DNA of 64,000 bases from the NCBI RefSeq assembly GCF_017114825.1, contig NZ_JADEVO010000025.1:24743-88742 (forward strand). Direction: 5' to 3'. This document shows positions 33,614-43,099 of this stretch, one piece after another. The position numbers and the translations under genes were made by a program. The number at the start of each line of letters is the position of its first letter. Within the stretch, counting starts at the first letter, position 1. Source of the stretch: Pseudomonas gregormendelii. GTDB taxonomy: Bacteria > Pseudomonadota > Gammaproteobacteria > Pseudomonadales > Pseudomonadaceae. The notes under the pieces are model-generated. The model was given only the letters and a program-made list of their open reading frames with translations, was not told where the DNA came from and searched no databases.

Positions 33614-34552
33614 ATGACGTCGGTGAACTCCTCCCCCAATACTTCTCCCCGCTTCTCGCGGTTCAGCAAAGCCGAATGCGTGCTGGTGGTGATCACCATG
33701 GTCTGGGGCGGGACTTTCCTGCTGGTGCAGCATGCGATGACCGTCAGCGGCCCGATGTTCTTCGTCGGCCTGCGCTTCGCCGCAGCGGCGCTCATCGTCG
33801 CGTTGTTTTCCTGGCGGCACCTGCGCGAGCTGACACTGTTCGAGCTCCGGGCCGGGTCGTTTATCGGTGTGGCGATCATGCTGGGCTACGGCTTGCAGAC
33901 GGTCGGGTTGCAGAGCATTCCAAGCAGCCAGTCGGCGTTCATCACGGCGCTGTACGTGCCCTTCGTGCCGTTGCTGCAATGGCTGGTGCTGGGGCGGCGT
34001 CCGGGGCTGATGCCGAGTATTGGCATCATGCTGGCGTTTACCGGCTTGATGCTGCTGTCGGGGCCGGCGGGGGCCTCATTGAATTTCAGCCCGGGTGAAA
34101 TCGCCACCCTGATCAGTGCCGTGGCGATTGCTGCAGAAATCATTCTGATCAGTCGCTTTGCCGGTCAGGTCGATGTGCGCCGGGTGACGGTGGTACAACT
34201 GGCGGTCACCTCGGTGCTGTCGTTCCTGCTGGTGGTGCCGACCCAGGAGCGCATTCCGGACTTTTCCTGGCTGCTGCTGTGCAGCGCCCTGGGCCTGGGT
34301 GCGGCGAGCGCGGCGATCCAGGTGGCGATGAACTGGGCGCAGAAAAGCGTCTCGCCGACCCGCGCTACCCTGATCTATGCCGGCGAGCCGGTCTGGGCCG
34401 GAATTGTCGGGCGGATGGCCGGGGAGCGGTTGCCGGCGATTGCGTTGGTCGGCGCGGGGTTGATTGTGGCAGCGGTGATTGTCAGTGAGTTGAAGACCAA
34501 GGGTAAGGCGGTGGTGGCGCAGGAGGACCTGGAGAGCGAAACCCAACGCTGA
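33614..34552 (+). CDS. EamA/DMT-family transporter
   Basis: A 312-residue membrane protein with ten predicted helices arranged as two EamA repeats (for example VITMVWGGTFLLVQHAM in the first and the GEPVWAGIVGRMAGERLPAIALVGAGLI segment in the second). The family exports amino acids, nucleobases or drugs; the substrate is not predictable. ATG 33614 follows AAGGA. The open frame extends far upstream but antisense to the regulator. Divergent XRE-cupin gene suggests induction by a small metabolite. Confidence 0.88.
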   Translation: MTSVNSSPNTSPRFSRFSKAECVLVVITMVWGGTFLLVQHAMTVSGPMFFVGLRFAAAALIVALFSWRHLRELTLFELRAGSFIGVAIMLGYGLQTVGLQSIPSSQSAFITALYVPFVPLLQWLVLGRRPGLMPSIGIMLAFTGLMLLSGPAGASLNFSPGEIATLISAVAIAAEIILISRFAGQVDVRRVTVVQLAVTSVLSFLLVVPTQERIPDFSWLLLCSALGLGAASAAIQVAMNWAQKSVSPTRATLIYAGEPVWAGIVGRMAGERLPAIALVGAGLIVAAVIVSELKTKGKAVVAQEDLESETQR

Positions 34553-34583
34553 CCGGCAATAGGTGCGGCGTTTGATCGAGAGT

Positions 34584-34680
34584 CTTCGCGAACAAGCCCG
34601 CTCCCACTGTGGATCTGTGCCAAACGCATGCCCTGCATTCACCGATGATCTAATGTGAGAGCAGGCTTGCTCGCGATGAG
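34584..34680. repeat. REP pair
   Basis: CTTCGCGAACAAGCCCGCTCCCAC (34584-34607) and GTGAGAGCAGGCTTGCTCGCGATGAG (34655-34680) are inverted relative to each other. Together they lie between the EamA gene and the mrp operon. The rest of the 273-bp gap would hold the mrp promoter. Confidence 0.8.
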
Positions 34681-34825
34681 GCCAGACCTGCATGTCACAG
34701 AATGCCAAACCCCCAGACAGCATGACTTTTGCGCACGCCATGTAGGATTCTGCCACAGGTTCGCGTTTGGTAATCCGGGGACTGGCACGTATGATGCTTC
34801 ATAAACCTCCGCAGATTAGAAGCCT

Positions 34826-37744
34826 ATGTCCCTGATAGTTCTACTGCTTCTGCCCTTTGTTGGCAGCTGTGTGGCCGCCGTTCTGCCGCACAACGCGCGT
34901 AATGCCGAATCATTGTTGGCTGGCCTGGTCGCCCTCATCGGCACCGTCCAGGTCGCTTTGCTGTACCCGCAAATTGTCGATGGCGGGGTCATTCGCCAGG
35001 AATTCTTCTGGCTGCCCAGCCTGGGCCTGAACTTCGTCCTGCGCATGGACGGTTTTGCCTGGCTGTTCTCCATGCTGGTGCTGGGCATCGGCACACTGGT
35101 CTCGTTATACGCTCGTTACTACATGTCGCCGGACGACCCGGTGCCGCGCTTCTTCGCGTTTTTCCTGGCGTTCATGGGCGCCATGCTCGGGCTCGTCATC
35201 TCCGGCAACCTGATCCAGATCGTATTCTTCTGGGAGCTGACCAGCCTCTTTTCCTTCCTGCTGATCGGCTATTGGCATCACCGCGCCGACGCCCGACGCG
35301 GCGCCTACATGGCGCTGATGGTCACGGGTGCCGGCGGTTTATGCCTGCTGGCTGGGGTCATGCTGCTTGGCCATGTGGTCGGCAGCTATGACCTCGACAA
35401 GGTCCTGGCCGCCGGCGAGCTGATTCGCGCACATGCCCTCTACCCTGTCCTGCTTCCTCTTATCCTGATCGGCGCCCTGAGCAAAAGCGCGCAATTCCCC
35501 TTTCATTTCTGGCTGCCCCACGCCATGGCGGCGCCGACGCCGGTCTCCGCCTATCTGCACTCGGCAACCATGGTCAAAGCCGGGGTGTTCCTGTTGGCGC
35601 GGCTCTGGCCGTCGTTGTCCGGCAGTGAAGAATGGTTCTACATCGTCAGCGGCGCCGGTGCCTGCACCCTGTTGCTGGGCGCCTACTGCGCAATGTTCCA
35701 GAACGACCTCAAGGGGCTGCTGGCCTATTCGACCATCAGCCATCTGGGCCTGATCACCCTGCTGCTGGGCCTGAACAGCCCCCTTGCAGCAGTCGCGGCG
35801 GTATTTCATATTCTCAACCACGCCACCTTCAAGGCTTCGCTGTTCATGGCCGCCGGGATCATCGACCACGAAAGTGGCACCCGGGACATTCGCAAGCTCA
35901 GTGGCCTGATCCGGCTGATCCCCTACACTGCCACCCTGGCCATGGTCGCCAGCGCCTCCATGGCCGGCGTACCGCTGCTCAACGGTTTCCTGTCCAAAGA
36001 GATGTTCTTCGCCGAAACCGTGTTCATCAATGCCACGGCCTGGGTCGAAATGGCCCTGCCAATTGTCGCGACCATCGCCGGCACCTTCAGCGTCGCCTAC
36101 TCGCTACGGTTTACCGCTGACGTGTTCTTCGGCCCGACCGCTACCGACCTGCCCCACACGCCCCACGAGCCGCCACGGTGGATGCGTGCACCGGTCGAGT
36201 TGCTGGTGTTCGCCTGCCTGATAGTGGGGATTTTCCCGGCACAGGTGGTGGGCCCGCTGCTGGCTGCCGCTGCGCTTCCGGTGGTCGGTGGCCAATTGCC
36301 GGAGTACAGCCTGGCCATCTGGCACGGCTGGAATGCGCCGATGATCATGAGCCTGATAGCCATGAGCGGCGGCATCGTCCTTTACCTGCTGCTGCGCAAT
36401 CAGCTCAAGCGTGGACGCTTCAAGTACCCGCCGCTGATTGGCCGCTTCAACGGCAAGCGCCAGTTCGAACGCAGCCTGGTGGTGATGATGCGCCTGGCTC
36501 GGCGCCTGGAGCGGCGGATCAGCACCAAGCGCCTGCAAACCCAGCTGTTCCTGGTGGTACTGGCCGCCGTACTGGTCGGGCTGATCCCGATGCTGCACGG
36601 CAGCCTGACCTGGGGCGACCGACCGAAAATCCCGGGTTCGGCCGTATTCGTCACCCTGTGGCTGCTGGCGATCGCCTGTGCCCTGGGCGCCGCCTGGCAG
36701 GCCAAGTATCACCGCCTGGCAGCCCTGACCATGGTCAGCGTCTGTGGCCTGATGACCTGCATCACCTTCGTCTGGTTCTCCGCGCCGGACCTGGCCTTGA
36801 CGCAACTGGTAGTCGAAGTGGTCACCACGGTGCTGATCCTGCTTGGCCTGCGCTGGTTGCCGCGGCGGATCGAAGAGGTGGCGCCATTGCCGAGCACCTT
36901 GCGCAAGGCGCGCATCCGGCGCTTGCGCGACTTGCTGTTGTCGACGGCTGTCGGTGGCGGCATGGCGCTGTTGTCCTACGCCATGTTGACCCGCCAGACC
37001 CCCAACGACATTTCCTCGTTCTACCTCAGCCGCGCCTTGCCCGAAGGCGGTGGCAGTAACGTGGTCAACGTGATGCTGGTGGATTTCCGCGGCTTTGACA
37101 CCCTGGGTGAAATCACCGTGCTGGCCGCCGTGGCGCTGACCGTGTTTGCCCTGCTGCGACGCTTCCGCCCACCCAAGGAGAGCCTGCAATTGCCGGCCCA
37201 GCAACGCCTGCTGGCGCCCGACGTGGTGACCGACCTGGTCAACCCGCGCCAGGCCAGCGATACCGCCCTGGGCTTCATGATGGTGCCGGCGGTACTGGTG
37301 CGCCTGCTGCTGCCGATCGCCTTCGTGGTGTCGATCTACCTGTTCATGCGCGGTCACAACCAGCCCGGTGGCGGGTTCGTTGCCGGGCTGGTGATGTCGG
37401 TCGCGTTCATCCTGCAGTACATGGTGGCCGGGACCCAGTGGGTCGAGGCGCAAATGAGCCTGCGGCCGCTGCGCTGGATGGGCACCGGGTTGTTGTTCGC
37501 CACGGTCACCGGGCTTGGGGCCATGGCGGTCGGTTATCCGTTCCTGACCACCCACACCTGGCATTTCGACCTGCCGGTGTTCGGCGCCATCCACATCGCC
37601 AGCGCCCTGTTTTTCGACATTGGCGTGTATTCAGTGGTCGTGGGTTCGACCTTGCTGATCCTCACCGCCATCGCCCACCAGTCGGTTCGTGGCCACAAGA
37701 CCGCGGCACTGCCCAAATCCGTCGCCAGCAAAGGAGCCGTCTGA
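34826..37744 (+). CDS. mrpA: Na+/H+ antiporter subunit MrpA with fused MrpB domain
   Basis: The largest subunit of the Mrp/Sha monovalent cation/proton antiporter, related to complex I NuoL. The 972-residue protein has many membrane helices, the conserved glutamate region FFWELTSLFSFLLIGYW and the proton-channel segment ALSKSAQFPFHFWLPHAMAAPTPVSAYLHSATMVKAG, and a C-terminal MrpB-like part (MRGHNQPGGGFVAGLVMS). This makes a group 2 operon with six genes. ATG 34826 follows AGAAG. Involved in alkali, sodium and bile-type stress tolerance by family precedent. Confidence 0.95.
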   Translation: MSLIVLLLLPFVGSCVAAVLPHNARNAESLLAGLVALIGTVQVALLYPQIVDGGVIRQEFFWLPSLGLNFVLRMDGFAWLFSMLVLGIGTLVSLYARYYMSPDDPVPRFFAFFLAFMGAMLGLVISGNLIQIVFFWELTSLFSFLLIGYWHHRADARRGAYMALMVTGAGGLCLLAGVMLLGHVVGSYDLDKVLAAGELIRAHALYPVLLPLILIGALSKSAQFPFHFWLPHAMAAPTPVSAYLHSATMVKAGVFLLARLWPSLSGSEEWFYIVSGAGACTLLLGAYCAMFQNDLKGLLAYSTISHLGLITLLLGLNSPLAAVAAVFHILNHATFKASLFMAAGIIDHESGTRDIRKLSGLIRLIPYTATLAMVASASMAGVPLLNGFLSKEMFFAETVFINATAWVEMALPIVATIAGTFSVAYSLRFTADVFFGPTATDLPHTPHEPPRWMRAPVELLVFACLIVGIFPAQVVGPLLAAAALPVVGGQLPEYSLAIWHGWNAPMIMSLIAMSGGIVLYLLLRNQLKRGRFKYPPLIGRFNGKRQFERSLVVMMRLARRLERRISTKRLQTQLFLVVLAAVLVGLIPMLHGSLTWGDRPKIPGSAVFVTLWLLAIACALGAAWQAKYHRLAALTMVSVCGLMTCITFVWFSAPDLALTQLVVEVVTTVLILLGLRWLPRRIEEVAPLPSTLRKARIRRLRDLLLSTAVGGGMALLSYAMLTRQTPNDISSFYLSRALPEGGGSNVVNVMLVDFRGFDTLGEITVLAAVALTVFALLRRFRPPKESLQLPAQQRLLAPDVVTDLVNPRQASDTALGFMMVPAVLVRLLLPIAFVVSIYLFMRGHNQPGGGFVAGLVMSVAFILQYMVAGTQWVEAQMSLRPLRWMGTGLLFATVTGLGAMAVGYPFLTTHTWHFDLPVFGAIHIASALFFDIGVYSVVVGSTLLILTAIAHQSVRGHKTAALPKSVASKGAV

Positions 37745-38088
37745 TGGAAGAAGTCATCGCAATCGCCATCGGCGTCCTGGCTGCGTCCGGAGTGTGGCTG
37801 GTCCTGCGGCCGCGGACATTCCAGGTGGTCATGGGCCTGTGCCTGCTGTCCTACGGCGTCAACCTGTTCATCTTCAGCATGGGTAGCCTGTTTATCGGCA
37901 AGGAGCCGATCATCAAGGACGGCGTGCCCCAGGACCTGCTGCACTACACCGATCCATTGCCGCAGGCGCTGGTGCTGACCGCCATCGTCATCAGCTTCGC
38001 CATGACTGCACTGTTCCTGGTCGTGCTGCTGGCTTCCCGGGGCCTGACCGGTACCGACCATGTGGACGGCCGGGAGCCTAAGGAATGA
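37744..38088 (+). CDS. mrpC: Antiporter subunit MrpC
   Basis: NuoK-like 114-residue subunit with three membrane helices: IAIAIGVLAASGVWLVL, VVMGLCLLSYGVNLFIF, and ALVLTAIVISFAMTALFLVVLLA. The start ATG 37744 shares its A with the mrpA stop (TGATG), indicating coupled translation. Confidence 0.94.
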   Translation: MEEVIAIAIGVLAASGVWLVLRPRTFQVVMGLCLLSYGVNLFIFSMGSLFIGKEPIIKDGVPQDLLHYTDPLPQALVLTAIVISFAMTALFLVVLLASRGLTGTDHVDGREPKE

Positions 38089-39770
38089 ACCTGATGCCGC
38101 ACCTGATCGCCGCACCGATTCTGCTGCCGCTGCTGACTGCCGCCTTGATGCTGATGCTCGGGGAAAAACACCGTCCGCTGAAGGCCAGGATCAACCTGTT
38201 CTCCAGCCTGGTCGGGCTGGGCATTGCCGTGCTGTTGCTGCAATGGACCCAGGAAACCGGCATTCCCGGCTCCATCGGCGTGTACCTGCCGGGTAACTGG
38301 CAGGCACCGTTTGGCATTGTGCTGGTGGTCGACCGGCTCTCGGCGATGATGCTGGTACTGACCGGGATCATCGGCGTCAGCGCCCTGCTGTTTGCGATGG
38401 CCCGCTGGGACGGTGCGGGCTCGAGCTTCCACGCGCTGTTCCAGATCCAGATGATGGGCCTGTATGGCGCCTTCCTGACCGCCGACCTGTTCAACCTGTT
38501 TGTGTTTTTCGAAGTGCTGCTGGCCGCCTCCTACGGGCTGATGCTGCACGGCTCGGGACGCTCACGGGTCTCGGCCGGCCTGCATTACATCTCGATCAAC
38601 CTGTTGGCCTCGTCGCTGTTCCTGATCGGCGCGGCGCTGATCTACGGCGTCACCGGCACCCTGAACATGGCCGACCTGGCGCTGAAGATCCCCCTGGTGC
38701 CGGAGGCCGATCGGGGCCTGCTGCATGCCGGCGCGGCGATCCTGGCGGTGGCGTTCCTGGCCAAGGCCGGCATGTGGCCGCTGAATTTCTGGCTGGTACC
38801 GGCCTATTCCGCGGCCAGCGCCCCGGTGGCGGCGATGTTTGCGATCATGACCAAGGTCGGCGTCTACACCTTGCTGCGCCTGTGGACCCTGCTGTTTTCC
38901 GGACAAGCCGGGGCGTCGGCGTATTTTGGTGGCGACTGGCTGATCTATGGCGGCATGGCGACCATTATCTGCGCAGCGGTGGCGATCATTGCCGCGCAAC
39001 GCCTCGAACGCCTGGCCAGCCTGAGCATCCTGGTGTCGGCGGGCATCCTGCTGGCTTCCATCGGCTTCGCCCAGCCCAAGCTGATCGGCGCGGCGCTGTT
39101 CTACCTGGTCAGCTCGACCCTGGCGTTGAGCGCGCTGTTCCTGCTGGCCGAGCTGATCGAACGTTCGCGCTCGGCCAATGAAATACCCTTGTTCGATGAC
39201 GGCGACCTGCTGCCCCGGCCCATGGAATCCCTGCAGCCAGCCAAAGGCATCAACCTCGATGACGAACAGAAAGCCGTGGTCGGCCAGGTAATTCCCTGGA
39301 CCATGGCCTTCCTCGGCCTGAGCTTCATCGCCTGCTCGCTGCTGATCATCGGCATGCCGCCGCTCTCGGGCTTTATCGGCAAGCTGGGTTTGCTGCACGC
39401 CCTGCTCAACCCAATGGGCCTGGGCACCGGCAGCGATCAACCGGTGTCGAACGCCGCGTGGGGCCTGTTGGCGCTGCTGATCATCTCGGGCCTGGCATCG
39501 CTCATCGCTTTCTCCCGCCTGGGTATCCAGCGCTTCTGGACGCCGGAGGAACGACCGTCGCCGCTATTGCGCCGTTTTGAATGTGTGCCGATCTTCGCGT
39601 TGCTGGGCTTGAGTATCGCCCTGACCTTCAAGGCCGAGCCGCTGCTGCGTTACACCCAGGCCGCTGCAGACGCCTTGAACAATCCCCAGCAGTACGTCAT
39701 GGCAGTGCTCGGCACTCGCGCCGTGCCAAGCCCCGAAGCGCAAGCCGCGATCGTCGAGGTGCGCCCATGA
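38085..39770 (+). CDS. mrpD: Antiporter subunit MrpD
   Basis: NuoM/N-like subunit of 561 residues with about 14 membrane helices, including FFEVLLAASYGLMLHGSGRSR, FLAKAGMWPLNFWLVPAYSAASAPVAAMFAIMTKVG and GMPPLSGFIGKLGLLHAL. These hold the conserved Glu and Lys of proton-translocating subunits. It overlaps mrpC by 4 bp. Confidence 0.95.
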   Translation: MNLMPHLIAAPILLPLLTAALMLMLGEKHRPLKARINLFSSLVGLGIAVLLLQWTQETGIPGSIGVYLPGNWQAPFGIVLVVDRLSAMMLVLTGIIGVSALLFAMARWDGAGSSFHALFQIQMMGLYGAFLTADLFNLFVFFEVLLAASYGLMLHGSGRSRVSAGLHYISINLLASSLFLIGAALIYGVTGTLNMADLALKIPLVPEADRGLLHAGAAILAVAFLAKAGMWPLNFWLVPAYSAASAPVAAMFAIMTKVGVYTLLRLWTLLFSGQAGASAYFGGDWLIYGGMATIICAAVAIIAAQRLERLASLSILVSAGILLASIGFAQPKLIGAALFYLVSSTLALSALFLLAELIERSRSANEIPLFDDGDLLPRPMESLQPAKGINLDDEQKAVVGQVIPWTMAFLGLSFIACSLLIIGMPPLSGFIGKLGLLHALLNPMGLGTGSDQPVSNAAWGLLALLIISGLASLIAFSRLGIQRFWTPEERPSPLLRRFECVPIFALLGLSIALTFKAEPLLRYTQAAADALNNPQQYVMAVLGTRAVPSPEAQAAIVEVRP

Positions 39771-40255
39771 GCCGTCTGTTTTCCGCCCCCTGGTTGTCAC
39801 TGGCGCTGTGGGTATTGTGGCTGGCGCTGAACCTGTCGATCAGCCCGGGTAATGTTCTGCTGGGGGCCATCCTCGGCATCTGCGCGCCATTGATGATGCG
39901 CAAATTGCGCCCACTGCCGATCCGCATTCGCCGCCCTGGGGTGATCCTGCGCCTGTTCCTGCTGGTGGGCCGTGACGTGGTGGTGTCCAACCTCGCCGTC
40001 GCCTGGAGCGTGCTCAATGCCGGACGCCGACCGCCACGCTCGCGCTTCATCAAGGTGCCGCTGGAGCTGCGCGACGCCAATGGCCTGGCGGCCCTGTCGA
40101 TGATCACCACGGTGGTTCCCGGCACGGTCTGGTCGGAACTGGCACTGGACCGCAGCATTCTATTGCTGCACGTGTTCGACCTGGATGACGAAGCGCTGTT
40201 CATCGAGCACTTCAAGGCGACCTACGAACGCCCCCTGATGGAGATCTTCGAATGA
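39767..40255 (+). CDS. mrpE: Antiporter subunit MrpE
   Basis: A 162-residue subunit with two N-terminal membrane helices (WLSLALWVLWLALNLSI, NVLLGAILGICAPLMM) and a cytoplasmic domain with LAALSMITTVVPGTVWSEL and a C-terminal HFKATYERPLMEIFE. ATG 39767 overlaps the mrpD stop; the longer open frame upstream lies inside mrpD. Confidence 0.94.
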   Translation: MSRLFSAPWLSLALWVLWLALNLSISPGNVLLGAILGICAPLMMRKLRPLPIRIRRPGVILRLFLLVGRDVVVSNLAVAWSVLNAGRRPPRSRFIKVPLELRDANGLAALSMITTVVPGTVWSELALDRSILLLHVFDLDDEALFIEHFKATYERPLMEIFE

Positions 40256-40530
40256 GCCCGCTGCTGTCGAATGCGATCCTGCTGAGCCTGTTCATCTTCT
40301 CGCTGGCCATGGTCCTGACCCTGATTCGCCTGTTCAAGGGCCCTTCGGCACAAGACCGGGTACTGGCGCTGGACTACCTATACATCGTCGCGATGCTGAT
40401 GATGCTCACCCTGGGCATCCGTTATGCCAGTGACACCTACTTCGAAGCAGCGCTGCTGATCGCGCTGTTCGGCTTCGTCGGCTCGTTTGCCCTGGCGAAA
40501 TTCCTCCTGCGCGGCGAGGTGATCGAATGA
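40252..40530 (+). CDS. mrpF: Antiporter subunit MrpF
   Basis: A 92-residue subunit with three membrane helices; LFKGPSAQDRVLALDYLYIVAM is the conserved segment carrying the functional Asp. It overlaps mrpE by 4 bp. Confidence 0.94.
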   Translation: MSPLLSNAILLSLFIFSLAMVLTLIRLFKGPSAQDRVLALDYLYIVAMLMMLTLGIRYASDTYFEAALLIALFGFVGSFALAKFLLRGEVIE

Positions 40531-40889
40531 ACGCTGAATTGTCTTTGTGGGTTGAAGTGCCGGTGGCGATCCTGCTGGTGCTCAGCAGCCTGTTTGCGCT
40601 GATCGGCGCCACCGGGTTGCTGCGCATGAAGGATTATTTCCAGCGCATGCACCCGCCAGCCCTGGCGTCGACCCTGGGCGCCTGGAGCGTGGCACTGGCG
40701 TCGATCATCTACTTCTCGGCGCTCAAATCCGCGCCGGTGCTGCACGCCTGGCTGATTCCGATTCTGCTGGCAATCACGGTACCGGTGACCACCCTGCTGC
40801 TGGCCCGGGCGGCGCTGTTTCGCAAGCGCATGGCCGGGGATGATGTGCCGGCCGAGGTAAGTAGTCGGAGCATGGAAAGCGGGAACTGA
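40527..40889 (+). CDS. mrpG: Antiporter subunit MrpG
   Basis: A 120-residue subunit with three membrane helices; ATGLLRMKDYFQRMHPPALASTLG is the family signature. It ends the operon, overlaps mrpF by 4 bp, and is followed by a strong hairpin at 40910-40936. Confidence 0.94.
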   Translation: MNAELSLWVEVPVAILLVLSSLFALIGATGLLRMKDYFQRMHPPALASTLGAWSVALASIIYFSALKSAPVLHAWLIPILLAITVPVTTLLLARAALFRKRMAGDDVPAEVSSRSMESGN

Positions 40890-40909
40890 GCCACGGGCAC
40901 CTTTGGATC

Positions 40910-40936
40910 CTGTGGGAGCAAGCCTTGCTCCCACAG
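40910..40936. terminator. Perfect 12-bp REP hairpin after mrpG
   Basis: CTGTGGGAGCAA (40910-40921) pairs with TTGCTCCCACAG (40925-40936) with a 3-nt loop. There is no T run. It is a single GTGGGAGC-family REP placed between two convergent operons, so it may protect or end both mRNAs. Confidence 0.75.
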
Positions 40937-40970
40937 ACTCGGATCTAGATATAGAGCTCTAGTCCACCGC

Positions 40971-41408
40971 TCAGATCCACGCCACCGCCAGCAACCCTGC
41001 CCCCAGCACCACACACAACGGCGAATACGCCCAGGTATCGAGGCGGGCAAATTTGGAATCCTTGACCTGTTTGAAAAACCCTACAAGATTCGAATCGCCA
41101 ATCGCCCGGGCGAACATCAGCATCGCAATGGCGCTGATCACCCACTGCAGTGACCAGTGATGCACCGTCGGCAGGTACAGGCCGACCCGCAGGCAAACCA
41201 GCATCGCGATCAGCAGCAGGCCGACCGCTACCAGTAGCGTGGCAAATCCAGAAGGCTTGAAGGCCGGCCTGGAGCCTTGGTCGTCCTCCCTGGGCACTCG
41301 CGGCACGGCGGCCTCGCTGCCCAGCTTGCCACCGGCCGCCCAGTACAGGTGGACCAGGCTGATCAGGAGGAAGACGGCAGCCATCCATTGCGCAATTACC
41401 AGGCTCAT
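40971..41408 (-). CDS. DUF3995 family membrane protein
   Basis: A 145-residue protein with four predicted helices (MAAVFLLISLVHLYWAAGG, FATLLVAVGLLLIAMLVCLRVGLYL, WVISAIAMLMFARAIGD, SPLCVVLGAGLLAVAWI). This layout, with YWAAGG and FARAIGD, fits DUF3995. ATG 41408 follows GGAAG; a TTG six bases upstream is in frame. Function unknown. Confidence 0.82.
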   Translation of the reverse strand: MSLVIAQWMAAVFLLISLVHLYWAAGGKLGSEAAVPRVPREDDQGSRPAFKPSGFATLLVAVGLLLIAMLVCLRVGLYLPTVHHWSLQWVISAIAMLMFARAIGDSNLVGFFKQVKDSKFARLDTWAYSPLCVVLGAGLLAVAWI

Positions 41409-41481
41409 AGTCAAACTTCCAGCGTGAAACGTGCGCGCAGGATGAACCTACCCGAACGATTATGTAAGGGCAGCCCCAAAC

Positions 41482-42498
41482 TCACTTCAACTCGGCAGCA
41501 ACTTTGGCGGCGACATCCTTGGGCACCCAGGCCTGCCACACGTCCGGATGCGCCTTCATGAACGCCTCGGCCGCCTGGCGTGGCGCGGTGTGTTTTTCGC
41601 TCATCTGGGCCAACGCCTTGTTCAACGGCTCGATCGGGAAATCGACCTTGCTGAAAAACTCGGCAATCTGCGGGTACTGCTTCTGGAACGGGGTGGACAC
41701 ACCGATCGACAGCTTCGACGCCAGCGAGCGGGTCGGCTGCGGATTGGGATTGTCGGCATCGGTGAGGGTCTTCCAGGCTTCGGCATTGAACGGCGGTTCT
41801 TCCAGCTGGATCAGCTTGAAGCGGCCGAGCAGCGGCGTCGGCGACCAGTAATAGAACAGGATCGGTTTGCCTCGACGAATCGAAGAACTGATCTCGGCAT
41901 CCAGCGCCGCCCCGGACCCGCTGCGGAAGTTCACGTAGCTGTCGTCCAGCCCGTAGGCCTTGAGCTTCTGCTTGTTGACCACCTCGGACGTCCAGCCGAT
42001 CGGGCTGTTGAGAAAGCGGCCCTTGCCAGGCGATTCCGGATCGCTGAACACGTCCTTGTACCTGGGCAGATCGGTGACGCTGCGCAGGTCAGGGGCCACG
42101 GCCTTGATACCCTTGGCCGGGTCACCCTTGATCACATACTCGGGCACCCACCAGCCTTCGGTGGCGCCCTTGACCGTGTCGCCCAGGCTCACCACCTTGC
42201 CTTCAGCCTCAGCCTTGACCCAGACCGGACTGCGCCCGGCCCATTCTTCGCCGATCACCTGGATATCGTTGTTGGCCAGCGCGGTTTCCAGGGTAATGGT
42301 CGTGCCCGGCAAGGTATCGGTGGGCAGTCCGTAACCCTTCTCGACGATGATCCGCAGGATATCGGTGATCAGGCTGCCGCTTTCCCAATTCAGGTCGGCA
42401 AAATGGATGGGCGCCTGGGCGGCGGCCACCGGGCCGGATGAAGCGAACAAAGCGCCAGTGGCCAGGGCAGCGGCCAGGAACCGTCGTAATCCTTTCAT
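41482..42498 (-). CDS. Glycine betaine/proline-type ABC transporter substrate-binding protein
   Basis: Periplasmic OpuAC-type binding protein of 338 residues with a signal peptide (LRRFLAAALATGALFASSGPVAA). Mature features include FADLNWESGSLITDILRII, GWWVPEYVIKGD and FYYWSPTPLLGRFKL, the Trp/Tyr-rich positions that form the quaternary-amine box in this family. No permease or ATPase gene is adjacent, so it probably serves a transporter encoded elsewhere. ATG 42498 follows GAGGTG. Confidence 0.85.
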   Translation of the reverse strand: MKGLRRFLAAALATGALFASSGPVAAAQAPIHFADLNWESGSLITDILRIIVEKGYGLPTDTLPGTTITLETALANNDIQVIGEEWAGRSPVWVKAEAEGKVVSLGDTVKGATEGWWVPEYVIKGDPAKGIKAVAPDLRSVTDLPRYKDVFSDPESPGKGRFLNSPIGWTSEVVNKQKLKAYGLDDSYVNFRSGSGAALDAEISSSIRRGKPILFYYWSPTPLLGRFKLIQLEEPPFNAEAWKTLTDADNPNPQPTRSLASKLSIGVSTPFQKQYPQIAEFFSKVDFPIEPLNKALAQMSEKHTAPRQAAEAFMKAHPDVWQAWVPKDVAAKVAAELK

Positions 42499-42649
42499 GC
42501 TTTTGCACCTCGTGCTGTTCACAGCAATAGCAGGATGGCCGGGCAGAAGACCGCGAGCCTCAAAATACTCAGTCCACTGACTGTAGTAGAGGTTCCTGCT
42601 TTCGAAGGGCGTGAATCTGTTTTCGCAAATGTACTGCAGTGCCGGCCGC

Positions 42650-43099
42650 TTATTCGCTGGCCTTGAAGGTCACCAGTTCACCCTTGCGCCATTTCGCGGC
42701 CTTGGCCGTGACGGCCTTGAGTGTCTTGGTCAAACCTTCCTGCAACTGCTGGTGCGCGGCGAACACCATCACTACGCTATGGCCTTCCTTGAACACGATG
42801 CCGTGGCCATCAGCGGTAGTCACGAACGCATAATCGCCAAGGCCGTAAACGGTCAGTTTAATTTCGCGAAACTTGATATCCAGCTTGCCGCCTTCGCGAC
42901 TGGGCAGCACGGATGCGCTGAAGTGATCGCCAACCTTGAGCTTGAGCCCGGGTTTATCATCAACGACCAACGACTCTTCGGTATCGATTTCGGCAATGTA
43001 AATGCCTTCGGCGTTTTGTTCGGTGATGTAAACGAAACGTGACTGAAACTGTTTAACCAGCTTTGCCCGCAGATCACCCAGCACGAACAAAGCATGCAT
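42650..43099 (-). CDS. Hypothetical protein, about 149 aa
   Basis: A soluble, beta-rich protein: an N-terminal LRAKLVKQFQSRFVYITEQNAEGIYIAEID stretch, then GGKLDIKFREIKLTVYGLGDYAFV and a C-terminal KAAKWRKGELVTFKASE. I prefer ATG 43099 because upstream codons look non-coding, although the ribosome site is weak. The in-frame extension to 43411 would add a membrane segment (GWYSIILLILGFTPVYVFI) but has poor Pseudomonas codon use. No family recognised. Confidence 0.6.
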   Translation of the reverse strand: MHALFVLGDLRAKLVKQFQSRFVYITEQNAEGIYIAEIDTEESLVVDDKPGLKLKVGDHFSASVLPSREGGKLDIKFREIKLTVYGLGDYAFVTTADGHGIVFKEGHSVVMVFAAHQQLQEGLTKTLKAVTAKAAKWRKGELVTFKASE

